A stretch of DNA of 64,000 nt from Diplosphaera chodatii (lineage: Eukaryota > Chlorophyta > Trebouxiophyceae > Prasiolales > Stichococcaceae), in NCBI GenBank assembly GCA_032358165.1, contig JAALGY010000052.1, positions 372,001 to 436,000 on the forward strand, in the 5' to 3' direction. This document shows, in pieces, positions 31,799 through 42,704 of the stretch; the first letter of the stretch is position 1; each line of letters opens with the position of its first letter. The notes beneath the pieces are model-generated. The model saw only the letters and a program-made list of their open reading frames with translations, had not been told where the DNA came from and ran no database searches. Made by a program: the position numbers and the translations under genes.

Positions 31799-32585
31799 TG
31801 TGGCACGATACAGTAGGACATGATGTGCAGTCAGTGGCGTGCCCGTGAACAAGTGGAAGTCAGCTAGAGCAGGACCTCAGTCAGACCATTCAGATCAGTG
31901 CTTTCCGACTAGCAATGATACACTCGTTTTCTTGTTTGTACAACGGCTGTTCAGTTGGTTGATTGCAGCAATTGAGTGGACTTTGGCCTCTGCGCAGCCA
32001 TGCAATGTCGTGACTTCAGTCCTAGAAACAACTATTGCAGCTAGGGTGCTGACTGACAGATGCAGCCGCCGCTGTGCAAATGCTACCGAATTAGCATTTG
32101 CACAAGATTACACCGCATTACTATGTAAAAACCCGAGCATCTTTCATTCTATCTGCAGCGTCATGGCTCTGGTTCAAGGTCCCACCTCGCAGCCACACGC
32201 AGGGAGCTGGCTGTGATCACGCACTCACCCAACGATTGCTTGCGTGGTGCGCCTCGCTGAGGCCATCTACTGCTCCGCAGAAATGCGCAGGAGGACGTCC
32301 TGTGCTTACGTGATGTCAGGTGCAAGCAGTAGCTTGCAGGCAAACGACAGCACACGGCTGTGCTGACGTGCTCAGCAATCATTGTGAACGCAGCTGTGCT
32401 CTGCCAGAAGACTGCAGCACTGCACCCGTCAAAACTCAAACCACCCTGATGACACTGATACAGGAGCAACCCCAAGTGCTCGCGTCTGAGAATGATCGTC
32501 GGACATCCGCTCAGTAAGCAGGGATGACCGCATAAAATGTCCAACCACCAAGTAACCCAGAGCGCCCGCAGCCTATCGGTAGGCA
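31799..32585. other. Convergent intergenic region
   Basis: About 790 bp between the stops of gene C and the GlcNAc-transferase-like gene. It contains the TGTAA near 32124. No coding signal was seen. Confidence 0.5.
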
Positions 32586-35022
32586 TCAATAGTGTTTTTG
32601 CTTTTCCGGCTTCCACTGCCTAGCAAAGTCTTTCAAACACTGGTTGTCCAAATTGTTGGGGTCCATCGGTGCAGCACCGCAAAACTTCTCAGCGGCGCGG
32701 CTCTGGTTCGCTGCCAAATCGATGTTGGCAAACCTAAAGTAGTCCTGCACCCCGCGTGCCTGCAATGTAGACAGACACAGTCTTAGTTTACATGGGTATG
32801 GGACTGGCGTATGACGCCAGCGAGACGCATGCTTCAATGTTGGCGCAATGCAGCACACCATCTGCACACTGCCAGCACAGTGCAGCTATGTACAATATGG
32901 ACTGGACACCTGCCCCATGCCATAGCGCGTCATGTTTGCGGACAGTTCTGGCCCTGGTCGCTCTTCTGTAAGTTCTAGCAAATACTTGGCCTTTGTGTGC
33001 GTCTGCTGCACCTGCACATATAGCAACATCTTGACAGGCCTGTGGCAGAATACATGTGCACATCTCTGAGTTGTCATCCATTCGGAGCAGTTGCCAGCAG
33101 CTCACCGTGGCCCACCACTTTCCATTGTCATGGTCAGCAAACACCGACTTGCCCTTCTGCCGCGCGTAGTGGTGGTACAGAACGTTGGTGATTGGGGTGT
33201 AGATGTCCCTGCAAGCACGCTTCCGAATGCTGACGCTGACGCATCTCGCATCTGGCATGCTGGGTGTGAGATGGCGGCACGTCGTGGCTTGTGCAAGACT
33301 GGTGCCTGCAGGTGTCCAAACACAGCTCACCACCCCGCAGTCCAAAGCCGCGCAGAGTACAGCAGCTCCTCTCCCATGAACAAATATGGCAGCTCCGGGT
33401 CGAAAGGCACCTCCTGCAGGTGTCACTTCCCAGTATTAGATTCAGCAGGGATGTCCGGGGGCTATCGAAGGGGCTAGGGTCGGATTCGGAAACCACATGC
33501 AGAAGGCAGGGCATCACACTGGATACCTGCAGCATTGAGCCTGCGCAAAACAGGAAGCCTGCCGCTGCAAATGGAACCTTCACGAACACTCCCCTGCAGG
33601 TGACGAGATGTCAGCTTTCAAGGCACACCCAGTCCAAGGTGAGCTGAACCTCATGCGAATTCGGACGATGTGCAGCGCACTCCTTCATACAGTGCGCCTG
33701 CTTTCCTTCAGCCAGCAAAGCCAGACTGCTGGTCGTGTTGCAGTGTGTACTGGAGTTGCTGTCTTGTTCACGACCAGGTGCAAGCAAGCAAGTTGACGCT
33801 CGGGCGCACTTAGGCCAGGTGTCGTGCGCAGCGTCCATGCGGTACAGGCCGCTGTCCATCCAGGAGGCGTTGCAGATGCGTGGGACCGCATCGCTGCCCA
33901 TGTTATCCTGGCTCACCGGATAGTTGCTGAGCACCGGCTTTGGCACGCACGCCTGCAGCGCCCTGCACCGGCAGGTGTGTATCTGACGTTGATCGTCCCT
34001 GAAGCCCTGGTCCAGCTCGCGGTGCACATGAGGCACTGTCAGCACGCATGACAGCCAAGGCCCACCTGTACTGCCGAACCAGCCGCACGTCCCACCCGGG
34101 GGCAAACTTGGTGTGGCTGTCGATCTGCATGAAATAGTCCTGCCCTTTGTACATGCCCGCATTCAGCGAGCGCCCCAACGTCGGCCCCTTGGCCAGCGAG
34201 CTGTTGATGCGGATGAACTGCACATGGTCTGCCAGGCTGAGCGGCAGGTGACCTGTCGCAATTGCAAAGCCTCTATCAACAATCAACCTTGGCTCAACTG
34301 AGATACCAAGCAGCGGCACTTACCTTGCTGCAGGCCATGCTAAACACTTGCTGACAGGCAGCGTGGGATTCTACGAGTTGTGGACAGTGTGATGAGCACT
34401 GGCACTGTGCCTGCAGCAAGACCACCCCCTACCGGTGGTGCAGTCCTCCTCGCCACCGGGGAGCTCGTGGTTCTGCTCGCACACGCCGACGTACACACGC
34501 TCCGGCACGTCTGCCTGGTCGAACATGTGCTCGACAGTGCCGGCGCACTCCACGTCTCTGCGGGGGAAGGCCAACGGGCAGGGTCGGCAACCGTACCGCC
34601 AGCAAGCACATGATGGAAGCAGCACAACACACAAGGTTCGCATTGTGCACAACTGTACCTGTAGCTTGACACGGAGACGAAGATGGTGCCTGTGTGTTCA
34701 GGGATGTTCATATTCAACAAGCGACTATGCCCCCGCGCGGTACTGCTGCATTGCCGCGCAGCGTGCAGAGCAGGAGCTTTCCGGCGGCCGCTAGGGACGA
34801 CGGTCCTGCTGTGTTTACACTTCACATACGCAACATCAAATCACCTGACAGGACAGGATCTGTTGCCACCATCTGCTTTGCGGTGGTGCTGTGAGGCTGT
34901 GCATGGCGCATCATCTCGCCTCGATAAAGCAGCGACCCAGCCGTAAACGCTATGCATAGTGCTATGATGACAGATCTGCATCGATCAGCACGCTGTCTCC
35001 GCGGCTTTGGCGCCATGCCCAT
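32586..35022 (-). CDS. GlcNAc-transferase-family glycosyltransferase (Skp1 GlcNAc-transferase-like)
   Basis: Exons seen on the minus strand: 35022-34826, 34724-34659, 34557-34433, 34252-34066, 33952-33810, 33593-33527, 33413-33331, 33208-33106, 33011-32910 and 32759-32586. All junctions keep phase except between 34066 and 33952, where a small exon or another border was missed. The N-terminus has a signal anchor (about 18-33). IFVSVSSYR and RVYVGVCEQNHE begin the catalytic part. SLAKGPTLGRSLNAGMYKG then YFMQIDSHTKFAPGWD holds the Asp-x-His motif of this family (Pfam GlcNAc, PF11397). VPFAAAGFLFCAGSM and LPYLFMGEELLYSARLW follow. In protists such enzymes add GlcNAc to hydroxyproline of Skp1. 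The membrane anchor here instead suggests work on secreted glycoproteins. About 420 residues. Confidence 0.82.
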
Positions 35023-35365
35023 TGGCTATTGCAGCAGTCCCATCGTGGATCACTCCCTCGGTGTAACCTCGACAACGCTGCACTCGCCGTACACTTGGTC
35101 TAGCGCGTCTGTGCACCTGTAAAACCCCTTTTCCACAGAGCTATTGTCAAAAGTCATGTGAGTGCAACGCGATTATGGCAGGACAAATTCAACCATCTGT
35201 GATCTCCAAGTGCATCATTTACTAAACTTCCGTCAAGGCAGTAGCGTCACAATCAGCATGTCCATTGCCTTGGCGCCATGCTGGCATCATCAGCACTTCA
35301 CTGCGACGTGCTGCGACAGCCTCATATGGGGGTAGCAACATGGTGCATACTGCTCTGACGTAACC
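35023..35365. promoter_or_regulatory. Divergent intergenic region
   Basis: 343 bp between the GlcNAc-transferase-like start and the glycerol-3-phosphate dehydrogenase start. Presumed promoters for both. No motif was recognised. Confidence 0.35.
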
Positions 35366-37297
35366 ATGGCAGGTCGAACCGCGCGTACTTTGTTGTACAG
35401 CGCCGGAGCCTTCGGGCTGGGGACAGCAGGTTTGGTAGCGTACCAGAAGTGGTCAGCAGACGCCACGCCAGATGGCCTGGGCCCCCGCGCGCCGCAGGTC
35501 TTTGACCCGAAAGCGGAGGTGCCACCGCGGGCGGCGCAGCTGGCGACCCTGCGGCAGGGCTCGCGGGAAAACCCCTTTGATGTTCTCATCATAGGCGGCG
35601 GCGCCACCGGTACAGGATGCGCTGTGGATGCAGTCTCTCGGGGCCTGCGCACCGCACTGGTGGAGCAGCAGGACTTCGCGTCCGGCACATCGTCCCGCTC
35701 AACCAAGCTGGTGCACGGTGGCGTGCGGTACCTGGAGAAGGCCGTGTTCAACCTTGACTACGGCCAGCTCAAGCTGGTGTTCGAGGCGCTGCACGAGCGC
35801 AAGCGGCTGCTTGAGAATGCGCCCCACCTTACCAGTGCCCTGCCAATCATGACGCCATGCTACAAGTGGTGGGAGGTACCCTTTTACTGGCTCGGGCTGA
35901 AGGCTTATGACGCGGTGGCAGGGACACAGGGGCTGACGCTATCGCGATATGTGACCCCCGCTGAGTCCTGTCGGCAGTTTCCCACGCTGTCAAAAGCGCA
36001 TGATGGTGGCAAAAGCCTGAAGGGCACGATTGTATACTACGACGGACAGTTCGATGACGCGCGACTCAATGTCACACTGGCGTGCACTGCCGCCGCAGCC
36101 GGTGCGGCCATTGCTAACCACGCCAAGGCAACGCAGCTGCTGAAGGATGAGGCTGGGCAGATCATCGGAGCCGAGGTGCACGATGAGCTGGATGCATGGG
36201 GAAAGCCCTTCCCTGTTCACGCACGCGTGGTCATCAACGCTGGCGGCCCTTTCTCCGACTCCATTCGGAAGATGGCAGACGACAAGGCCGATGAGATGAT
36301 AATGCCATCAGCAGGCGTGCATGTGACGCTGCCAGACTACTATTCGCCTGAGCACATGGGCCTGATCGTGCCCAAGACCAAGGATGGCCGCGTCGTGTTC
36401 ATGCTGCCTTGGCAGAATGCCACTGTCGCCGGCACCACAGACAGCAAGACAGAGATCACACTGCAGCCACAGCCCAGCGAGCAGGAGATCCAGTTCATCC
36501 TGGATGCCATCGCCGAATACCTCACTGTCGCGGTACGCCGTGCCGACGTGACGTCAGCTTGGAGCGGCATCCGGCCCCTGGCGATCGACCCCAAGGCCAA
36601 GGACACGGCTTCGGCGCTGCGGGATCACATAGTCGTCAAGGATGACGACGGGCTGATCACCATCACAGGCGGAAAGTGGACCACATATCGCCTGATGGCG
36701 CAGGATGCAGTCGATGCCGCGGTAGAGTCTGGTCACCTGACACACGCAGGGCCATGCCGCACGCCGCACGCACAGCTGCTCGGCGCCGCCGGGTACAGCC
36801 CCGCACTGTTCACGGCGGTGGCGCAGAACTACACGGTGCCCCATCGCCCCGGCGCCATCGACACCCGCGTCGCCAAGCACCTTGCAGCGGCGTACGGCGA
36901 CCGTGCAGCACGCATCACAGAGATTGCCGAGCGGCAGAAGCTGGGACGGCGTCTGGTGCGCGGCCACCCGCAGCTGGAGGCTGAGGTCGCGTATGCAGCG
37001 CGAAACGAGATGTGCGAGTCTGCAGAGGACTTCCTGGCACGGCGCACGCGCCTGGCCTTCGTGGATGTGTCCGCTGCCGAGGAGGCGCTTCCCAAGGTGG
37101 TGGAGCTGCTAGCAGCAGAAAAGGGGTGGGGCCGGTGGCGGCGCCGCCAGGAGCTCAAGCGCGGCCAGGAGTTCCTCAGGTCATTCCGGGCGGCCCCCGG
37201 CCCGCCACAGGGCGTGCCGAGCGGCGGTCCGCCACCAGAGGCGGTCGCGGAGGCAGAGCAGGTGCCAGTGGCTGCTGGCGGCAGCTCTGGCAAGTGA
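35366..37297 (+). CDS. FAD-dependent glycerol-3-phosphate dehydrogenase, mitochondrial type
   Basis: Oxidises sn-glycerol 3-phosphate to dihydroxyacetone phosphate at the outer face of the inner mitochondrial membrane and passes electrons to ubiquinone. It is a single exon of 643 residues. The N-terminus is Arg/Ala-rich with a short hydrophobic stretch (residues about 8-26), fitting an import signal and anchor. The FAD-binding block DVLIIGGGATGTG has its glycines at about 77-84. STKLVHGGVRYLEKAV and an Ala-Gly-Gly-Pro-Phe-Ser-Asp block follow, then GIRPLAIDPKAKDT and ITITGGKWTTYRLMAQD of the FAD-binding and C-terminal domains. The tail is Pro/Gly-rich. No EF-hands are seen, as in plant SDP6. 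It is the only long intronless host gene in the window. Confidence 0.95.
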   Translation: MAGRTARTLLYSAGAFGLGTAGLVAYQKWSADATPDGLGPRAPQVFDPKAEVPPRAAQLATLRQGSRENPFDVLIIGGGATGTGCAVDAVSRGLRTALVEQQDFASGTSSRSTKLVHGGVRYLEKAVFNLDYGQLKLVFEALHERKRLLENAPHLTSALPIMTPCYKWWEVPFYWLGLKAYDAVAGTQGLTLSRYVTPAESCRQFPTLSKAHDGGKSLKGTIVYYDGQFDDARLNVTLACTAAAAGAAIANHAKATQLLKDEAGQIIGAEVHDELDAWGKPFPVHARVVINAGGPFSDSIRKMADDKADEMIMPSAGVHVTLPDYYSPEHMGLIVPKTKDGRVVFMLPWQNATVAGTTDSKTEITLQPQPSEQEIQFILDAIAEYLTVAVRRADVTSAWSGIRPLAIDPKAKDTASALRDHIVVKDDDGLITITGGKWTTYRLMAQDAVDAAVESGHLTHAGPCRTPHAQLLGAAGYSPALFTAVAQNYTVPHRPGAIDTRVAKHLAAAYGDRAARITEIAERQKLGRRLVRGHPQLEAEVAYAARNEMCESAEDFLARRTRLAFVDVSAAEEALPKVVELLAAEKGWGRWRRRQELKRGQEFLRSFRAAPGPPQGVPSGGPPPEAVAEAEQVPVAAGGSSGK

Positions 37298-38212
37298 GAC
37301 AGAACAGCAGGCGTCCCACTGCCCTTGGCTGGGCTTCTGTGCATGTGTTGAACGAGGATGTTGCGGCACGCCAACACGTGTATGAGTATGTGGCGCCGAC
37401 GAACACTTGAACAGCAGCCTCTGACCGGTTCCTCGGTGAGCATCCCGTGCTTGTATACTAGCAATGTCCACTTCTTGGTTTTGATTGTATTTGCTTCAGG
37501 GGGGTGAGCACGCACAGCATTGGTTGAATGCGGGTCGACGGAAGCAGGAAGTGGTTAATGATTCAAGCGTAATGACAGCTCAGCATGTCAGCCACAAAGT
37601 TGAATAGGCTCGTGCCGTCGTGCGACCATGCTGCGAAGTGATTTGTTGGTCACACAACAGCCTCCGTCAACTGCTGCACAACTCTACTGAGTGTACGATC
37701 CGACGTGCGATCTGCGACCTGCCTGTGGGAGGCCCACATGCTGGGCTACAACCGACTGTTCTCATTTGCACAGCAAGCAACAGCGGCACATGCGCGCAAA
37801 GCCTTGCCACAACCAGATGCAGCACCGTCAAGTAACTGCATCCCTGCATCGCGAACGCGCAGAGAGCACAACAACTGATGTGGTGGCGATCTGTGCCACC
37901 TGAGCGTTCAAGTAGAACAAGCGGCAGGTAATCGTCCTGCTAGACACTTCGCGACGTGCAGCGAGTCGTGGATTTGGCGATCGTGCACAGTGTTTATGTC
38001 AGCAATGCACAGCCACCATTCACAACCCAGCGCCAGCCTTCCATGCGCAGGCCTGCTCACAAGGTGCATGAGGCTCACGCCGGAGCCTTCGCTCTACTTG
38101 TAACAAGCGCTGAAGCCAGGACCACACGCGGCTGAACAGCAATCACATGCTGGGTGTCTAGTCGTTTCAAGCTGCTGCGGCTGCTCCAGCAACCGCACGG
38201 CGGCCAGCCGCC
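37298..38212. other. Intergenic region
   Basis: About 915 bp between two plus-strand genes. It holds the dehydrogenase 3' untranslated region and the next promoter. No family signal, repeat or RNA gene was recognised. Confidence 0.5.
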
Positions 38213-41200
38213 ATGCCCGCCGCCATGCGCTCTCCGGCGGCAGGCTTCAGCACGCCGCCCAGCCACCGCGCGCCGCAGACGGGGTATGGAACGCCTGGCA
38301 GCGGTCTGCGCTCGCCAGCCGTGGGCGGGGGCGCGGGGGCAGCCGCATCGCGGCTCCCGGCGCTGCTCAAGTGGATAGTGCTGCTGTCGCTCATCCTTGG
38401 CATGGCGATGGCGCTCACCTGGATGCAGCCGGCGGGCGATGCCTCGCTGAAGGTGAGGATGTTGCGCCTTACTGGGTCGAGCAGCGCTGCGGGCTGTGGT
38501 AGGCTTACTGCCATGCGCACATGGCCGCACATATGGCGACATCGCCAGTCACTGCGGCGCCACTTCAGGATAGTCTTTCGCAAGCTGATGCGGTCATGTG
38601 CACGCCACACATTGGTGCAGGCGGCAGAAGCGCTGAAGCTGTCTGGGAGGACCTTCCTCAATCCTACCATGGAGCTGGATGATGGCTCTGGCACAGGGTG
38701 GCCGGCGTGTGTGCCCCAGGTGGGTGCCAGTCTTGCGGTGCCACGATGGGTTGCGTGCTCCCTGCATTCACGAGAACGTGCGCAGTCATGCATGTCTTCA
38801 TGCGTAGACATGCGAGCAAGCCGCTGCTCAGCTCACCCTGCGAACATATCCTCACCATCACTGCTGACGTGAGTGGCAGCACCGCAGGCCAGGGCCCGCA
38901 TCGAGCACATGGCAGCGCTGGATGAGGCCGCACGCAGTTGGCGCAGGGCCGACAAGGAGAAGGCAGGACAGCAGAAGGCAGCACAAGCACAGGCCCCAGG
39001 CAAAGGCAGCCGTCGGCTCTTGCAGGTGCCACAGCTGTGCAGCGTCTGGCAGCCCGCCACCTGCGAACCTGAGCACTGCTGCTGCCAGCCACCGTCTGGA
39101 TGCAGGCTCCGAGCGCGGGTGGTGGCCATGCAGGACGACAGCAGCAGCTCCGGCGGCGCCGACGGCGGCGGGCAGGGGGCGGCCGCGCAGGACAGCCCGG
39201 CGCAGGGTGCGGACGCGGGCGGCGGCGGCGGCAATGGCACTGGCGTGGACCTGGGCGCCAACGATGACACCGCGCCGCAGGACGATGCAGCGGGCGGCGG
39301 CGAGGTGCAGCAGCCGCAGGCGAGTCGAGGCGGCACATCAACAGCCGCACTGCATCGGGTGGTGTGCACCGTGTGCTGCTGCCAGAACCAAGCACCTGCC
39401 CACGCTCCTGAGAAGATGGTGGTTGAGTGGTCAGCTGAGCTGAGGTGGGTGCTGGCACAGCCCGCTGCCGTTGAGGCAGCGGCAGCGGCTGCGGAGGTGG
39501 CTGCTGCAGCCGTCATGCCCGATGCCGCTGCAGCGCGCGACGACTTCGATGCAGACAACGCAGCACCCGTCACATCCCAGGCGACCACCACATGGGACCG
39601 CAGCCGACGGCAGACGCAGACGCAGGCGTCATCGCTGCTTGCCGTCATCACCGCTAACGTCTGGAATAAGACAGAGCTGCTGCTGCAGTCGCTGACAGGC
39701 AACCAGGACGCGATGGAAGTGCTGGTGAGTATGTAAAGGTCTTGATCACAGCATAGTGCTGCAGTCGGACGCGTGCATATGCTTGAACCATGCACACCCT
39801 TCTCAGGTCTTACATGCCAACATACTGCACGGGGCGCCATGAAGCCCCTGCAGACAGCTGCTCACTGCTAGCAAGGGCATCGACTGCTGCGCTTTGCAGC
39901 TGCATTCAGAACAGCGGCACGCCAAGTGCGCCGCTGCAAAACTTGCCCCTCGACCGCACTGAATGCACCCAGGGAGTGCACACCCCACACGTCCTGCTGC
40001 AAACCCTGACACCCGCACCACGCGCGCAGGTGGTGGACGAGCTGAGCGACGACGAGACGCCGCAGCGGCTGCAGGAGTACGGCATCCGGATGGTCACGCC
40101 CCCCGAGCGCCTGGGCGTCACCTACAACTGGAACCTGGTGACAGCGCAGCGCCGTTGCACACCCTCTGGCACTGTTCCGTGATGACAGCGCATTCTGAGG
40201 CAGAAGCCCTGCAGCTGGCGTGGGTTCCAGGTCAGCAAAGGGGCGGGGCAACATCGGTCGGTGCTCAACCCCGAGTCTGCTGCAGCTGTGCTGCACCTTC
40301 AGAGGTGCAGCTGTTGGTGCGCAGGCGTACCGCATGTGGCTGGAGACGGAGCACGAGTGGCTGTTCTACGTGAACAACGATGTGCTGGTGCCGGACGGCG
40401 CGATCGACGCCATGGCGCAGGCCATGTCGGCCGAAGGTGGGGCCGCGGCATGCCGAGTGCCACTCACAGCACTCGCCTGCTGCTCAGATGTCCCCAGCCT
40501 TCCTGAATTCTGAGCACAGGTGTTGCTATCCAAGCCGATGCCGCAATCAAAGTGTTGCAATTCCGCAGCATGCGAGCACGCACTGACACGTGCGCTCGCA
40601 GCAAGTCAGCCGTCCGCACGTCTGCTGCGTGCGCACCGCAGGCGGCGACTGCGACCTGGTCACGCCGCAGTCCACCGTCAAGGGCAAGGGGTACTGGGGC
40701 GAGGTGGAGGGCCTGGAGGTGCAGCTCCACCTGAACGCGAGCGGCGAGGACTTTGTCAACAGCCCGCTCAACTTCCGCCGGGTGCAGGTGGGGCTTGCGC
40801 CGAGGTCCGGTGGTTGGAAGCAAGTCATACGTGGGCTCGTGCTGATGCATCCTGCTGCCCACCTTGCACGGCGGGGTGCTTGGCGTGCCCAGCCCCCCTG
40901 GACCGCTGCACCAGCGAAGCCGGCTGCAGACCCAAACCTAGCTCATCACACCTGCTGCGTAGGCGTGTACTGTTCACCTACCAGAGAGGGTTCACGGTGC
41001 TCAAGGCACACCTAGACAGCGAGTGGTGCGACTCGATGCTGTGCTGCAGGACGCTTTGACGCAGGCGGGCTGCGTCGGCAGTTCGGCAGTCAAGGAGGAG
41101 AGCAAGATCCACAAACAGCGGCCCGGCTTCTCAGGTGTTGCGCAGGCATCGACTGGCTGCTGCACTGGGCAGTCACGCACTGCCATGAGTCGCACTGCTG

Positions 41201-41617
41201 TGCGATCCCCACTGCCAGCACCCACCTGGCTTGCTCGTGTCTAGTGCTGCCCAACACATGGTGGCTTGCTGCAGGGTTCTTCTTTGGGGTGCGGCGTGCC
41301 ATACAGCACTGGGCCTTTGACGAGGACAATCTTTTTGACCCGTCCAACCGGCTGTTCCAGCAGGAGCAGGCGAGTCGTGGCACCGTGCGTCACTGGTGTT
41401 GCCAAGGCAGTGCTGTCGTGCTGCCATCGCACAACCCCCTCGACAGATGCAGCGGGGAGCAGCTGAGCCGGGCAGCGCCGGCAGTCTGGTGACCTCCTAC
41501 TAGGTCAATTCGATGCCGCTGCAGGACCTCTACAAACGGACGCAAGAGACAGAGGGCGTCAAGAAGGCCAAGATCTGCATGCACACCGGCACCTTCGTCT
41601 TCCACTTCAAGGGGTGA
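38213..41617 (+). CDS. GT2-like glycosyltransferase, membrane-anchored
   Basis: Eight exons: 38213-38452, 38888-39724, 40030-40137, 40325-40436, 40642-40787, 41050-41134, 41275-41369 and 41504-41617 (1737 nt, 578 residues, in phase). Pro/Gly-rich cytosolic N-terminus, then one membrane helix (residues about 50-68). Exon 2 encodes an Ala/Gln/Asp-rich stem. Its Cys-rich parts (about 39020-39110 and 39355-39455) could be unspliced introns, so this exon may be shorter. The catalytic part has VITANVWNKTELLLQSL, VDELSDDETPQRLQ, and HEWLFYVNNDVLVPDGAIDA, where NND (about 412-414) takes the place of the GT-A Asp-x-Asp. GFFFGVRRAIQHW and MHTGTFVFHF follow. The last intron has a GC donor (GAGCAG|GCGAGT). 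Donor and acceptor sugars are unknown. Confidence 0.78.
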
Positions 41618-42704
41618 GAAGGGCTTGCCGTGCACTACCAAACAGTCCAGCTCTCCGCGCCGCGGCATTTCACTTACGTGACTCTCAGGGCGCCATCTGG
41701 TGCTGCTGGCTCGTGATCGGATGACACCAACATGAAAGCGTTGTGGCCGACTGCAGCTCGACCATCCCTGGCGACGGGAGGGCGCGAGCCAAGTGGCACA
41801 TGCCGCCTAAGCAGGCGCCAGCTGACGCACAGCCAGAGATGCGCAGGCGGCAATGACGCTATGTGACGGTGTCAAAGGGGTTTCAGGGTTTAGGGCGCCG
41901 CATTCAGATGGTCGTGGCCGCATCAGCATGCTGGCAACTTTTGACGCTGGCGGGGAAGGTGGCGACTGCGCTCTCTGGCGGCTGGCCTTGCGATCAGGGC
42001 AAGCTGCAGCAATGCTGGCCCCGCACACTGCGTCGTAGCCCTTGAGACTTTGGCAGTAGTGCAGCAGCGCAGAGCAAGCCTGTCTGACCGAAGTGCCGCT
42101 CTGAGTCGGAGAAGTTTGGTAGCTAAAGAAACACTGTTGGACATCATGTCAATTTGTGGGTAGACTCTTCTCAGCGACACGTGTTCTGAAGAAGTAAATG
42201 TTGTCACAGCAGGTAGATCTGTTGCCATGTAGGCATACCCGCAGACATTTGGGTTGCATCACCAGCAGCACACACCAGTGTTCTATCGTTTATACGGCAA
42301 CCTGTGCAAGCGCCAGGGATACATATAGACGCTCACAAGATGAAGTTGAGACCACAGCCACCCTTCAACTCCACTGCTGGACATTTGTGACCCGTTTTGA
42401 TGCTGAGATAGCATTCAAATTGTACATCAGCCAGCTTGCATAGCATTGCACACTGTGCAGGAAGAAGCACTGCATGACACCGACCAGTACTGAACAAGGC
42501 AAAGACGTACATGACAATATGACACGAGACGATGAAAGATCAACAATGAATACCGGGCACAAAAATAAACATTGCAAGCCGACATGCAATGTGGACTGGC
42601 ATGTGCGCTAGCTAGTCGACTGGAACCTTGAATGGCAGTTGCTCACAAGCTATCTTGCTGTCTCGCACTGCTACCAGAATGTCACTGAAGCTGTTATCAC
42701 CAAT
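41618..42704. other. Convergent intergenic region
   Basis: About 1.1 kb between the stops of the GT2-like gene and gene D. Short open frames only. A single GGGTTTAGGG telomere-like motif lies at about 41885 and is not repeated. Confidence 0.5.

Noticed and set aside
38664..39840. Long minus-strand frames opposite the GT2-like gene
   Set aside because: They are shadows of GC-rich plus-strand coding sequence; low-complexity Ala/Ser/Arg composition and no family motifs.
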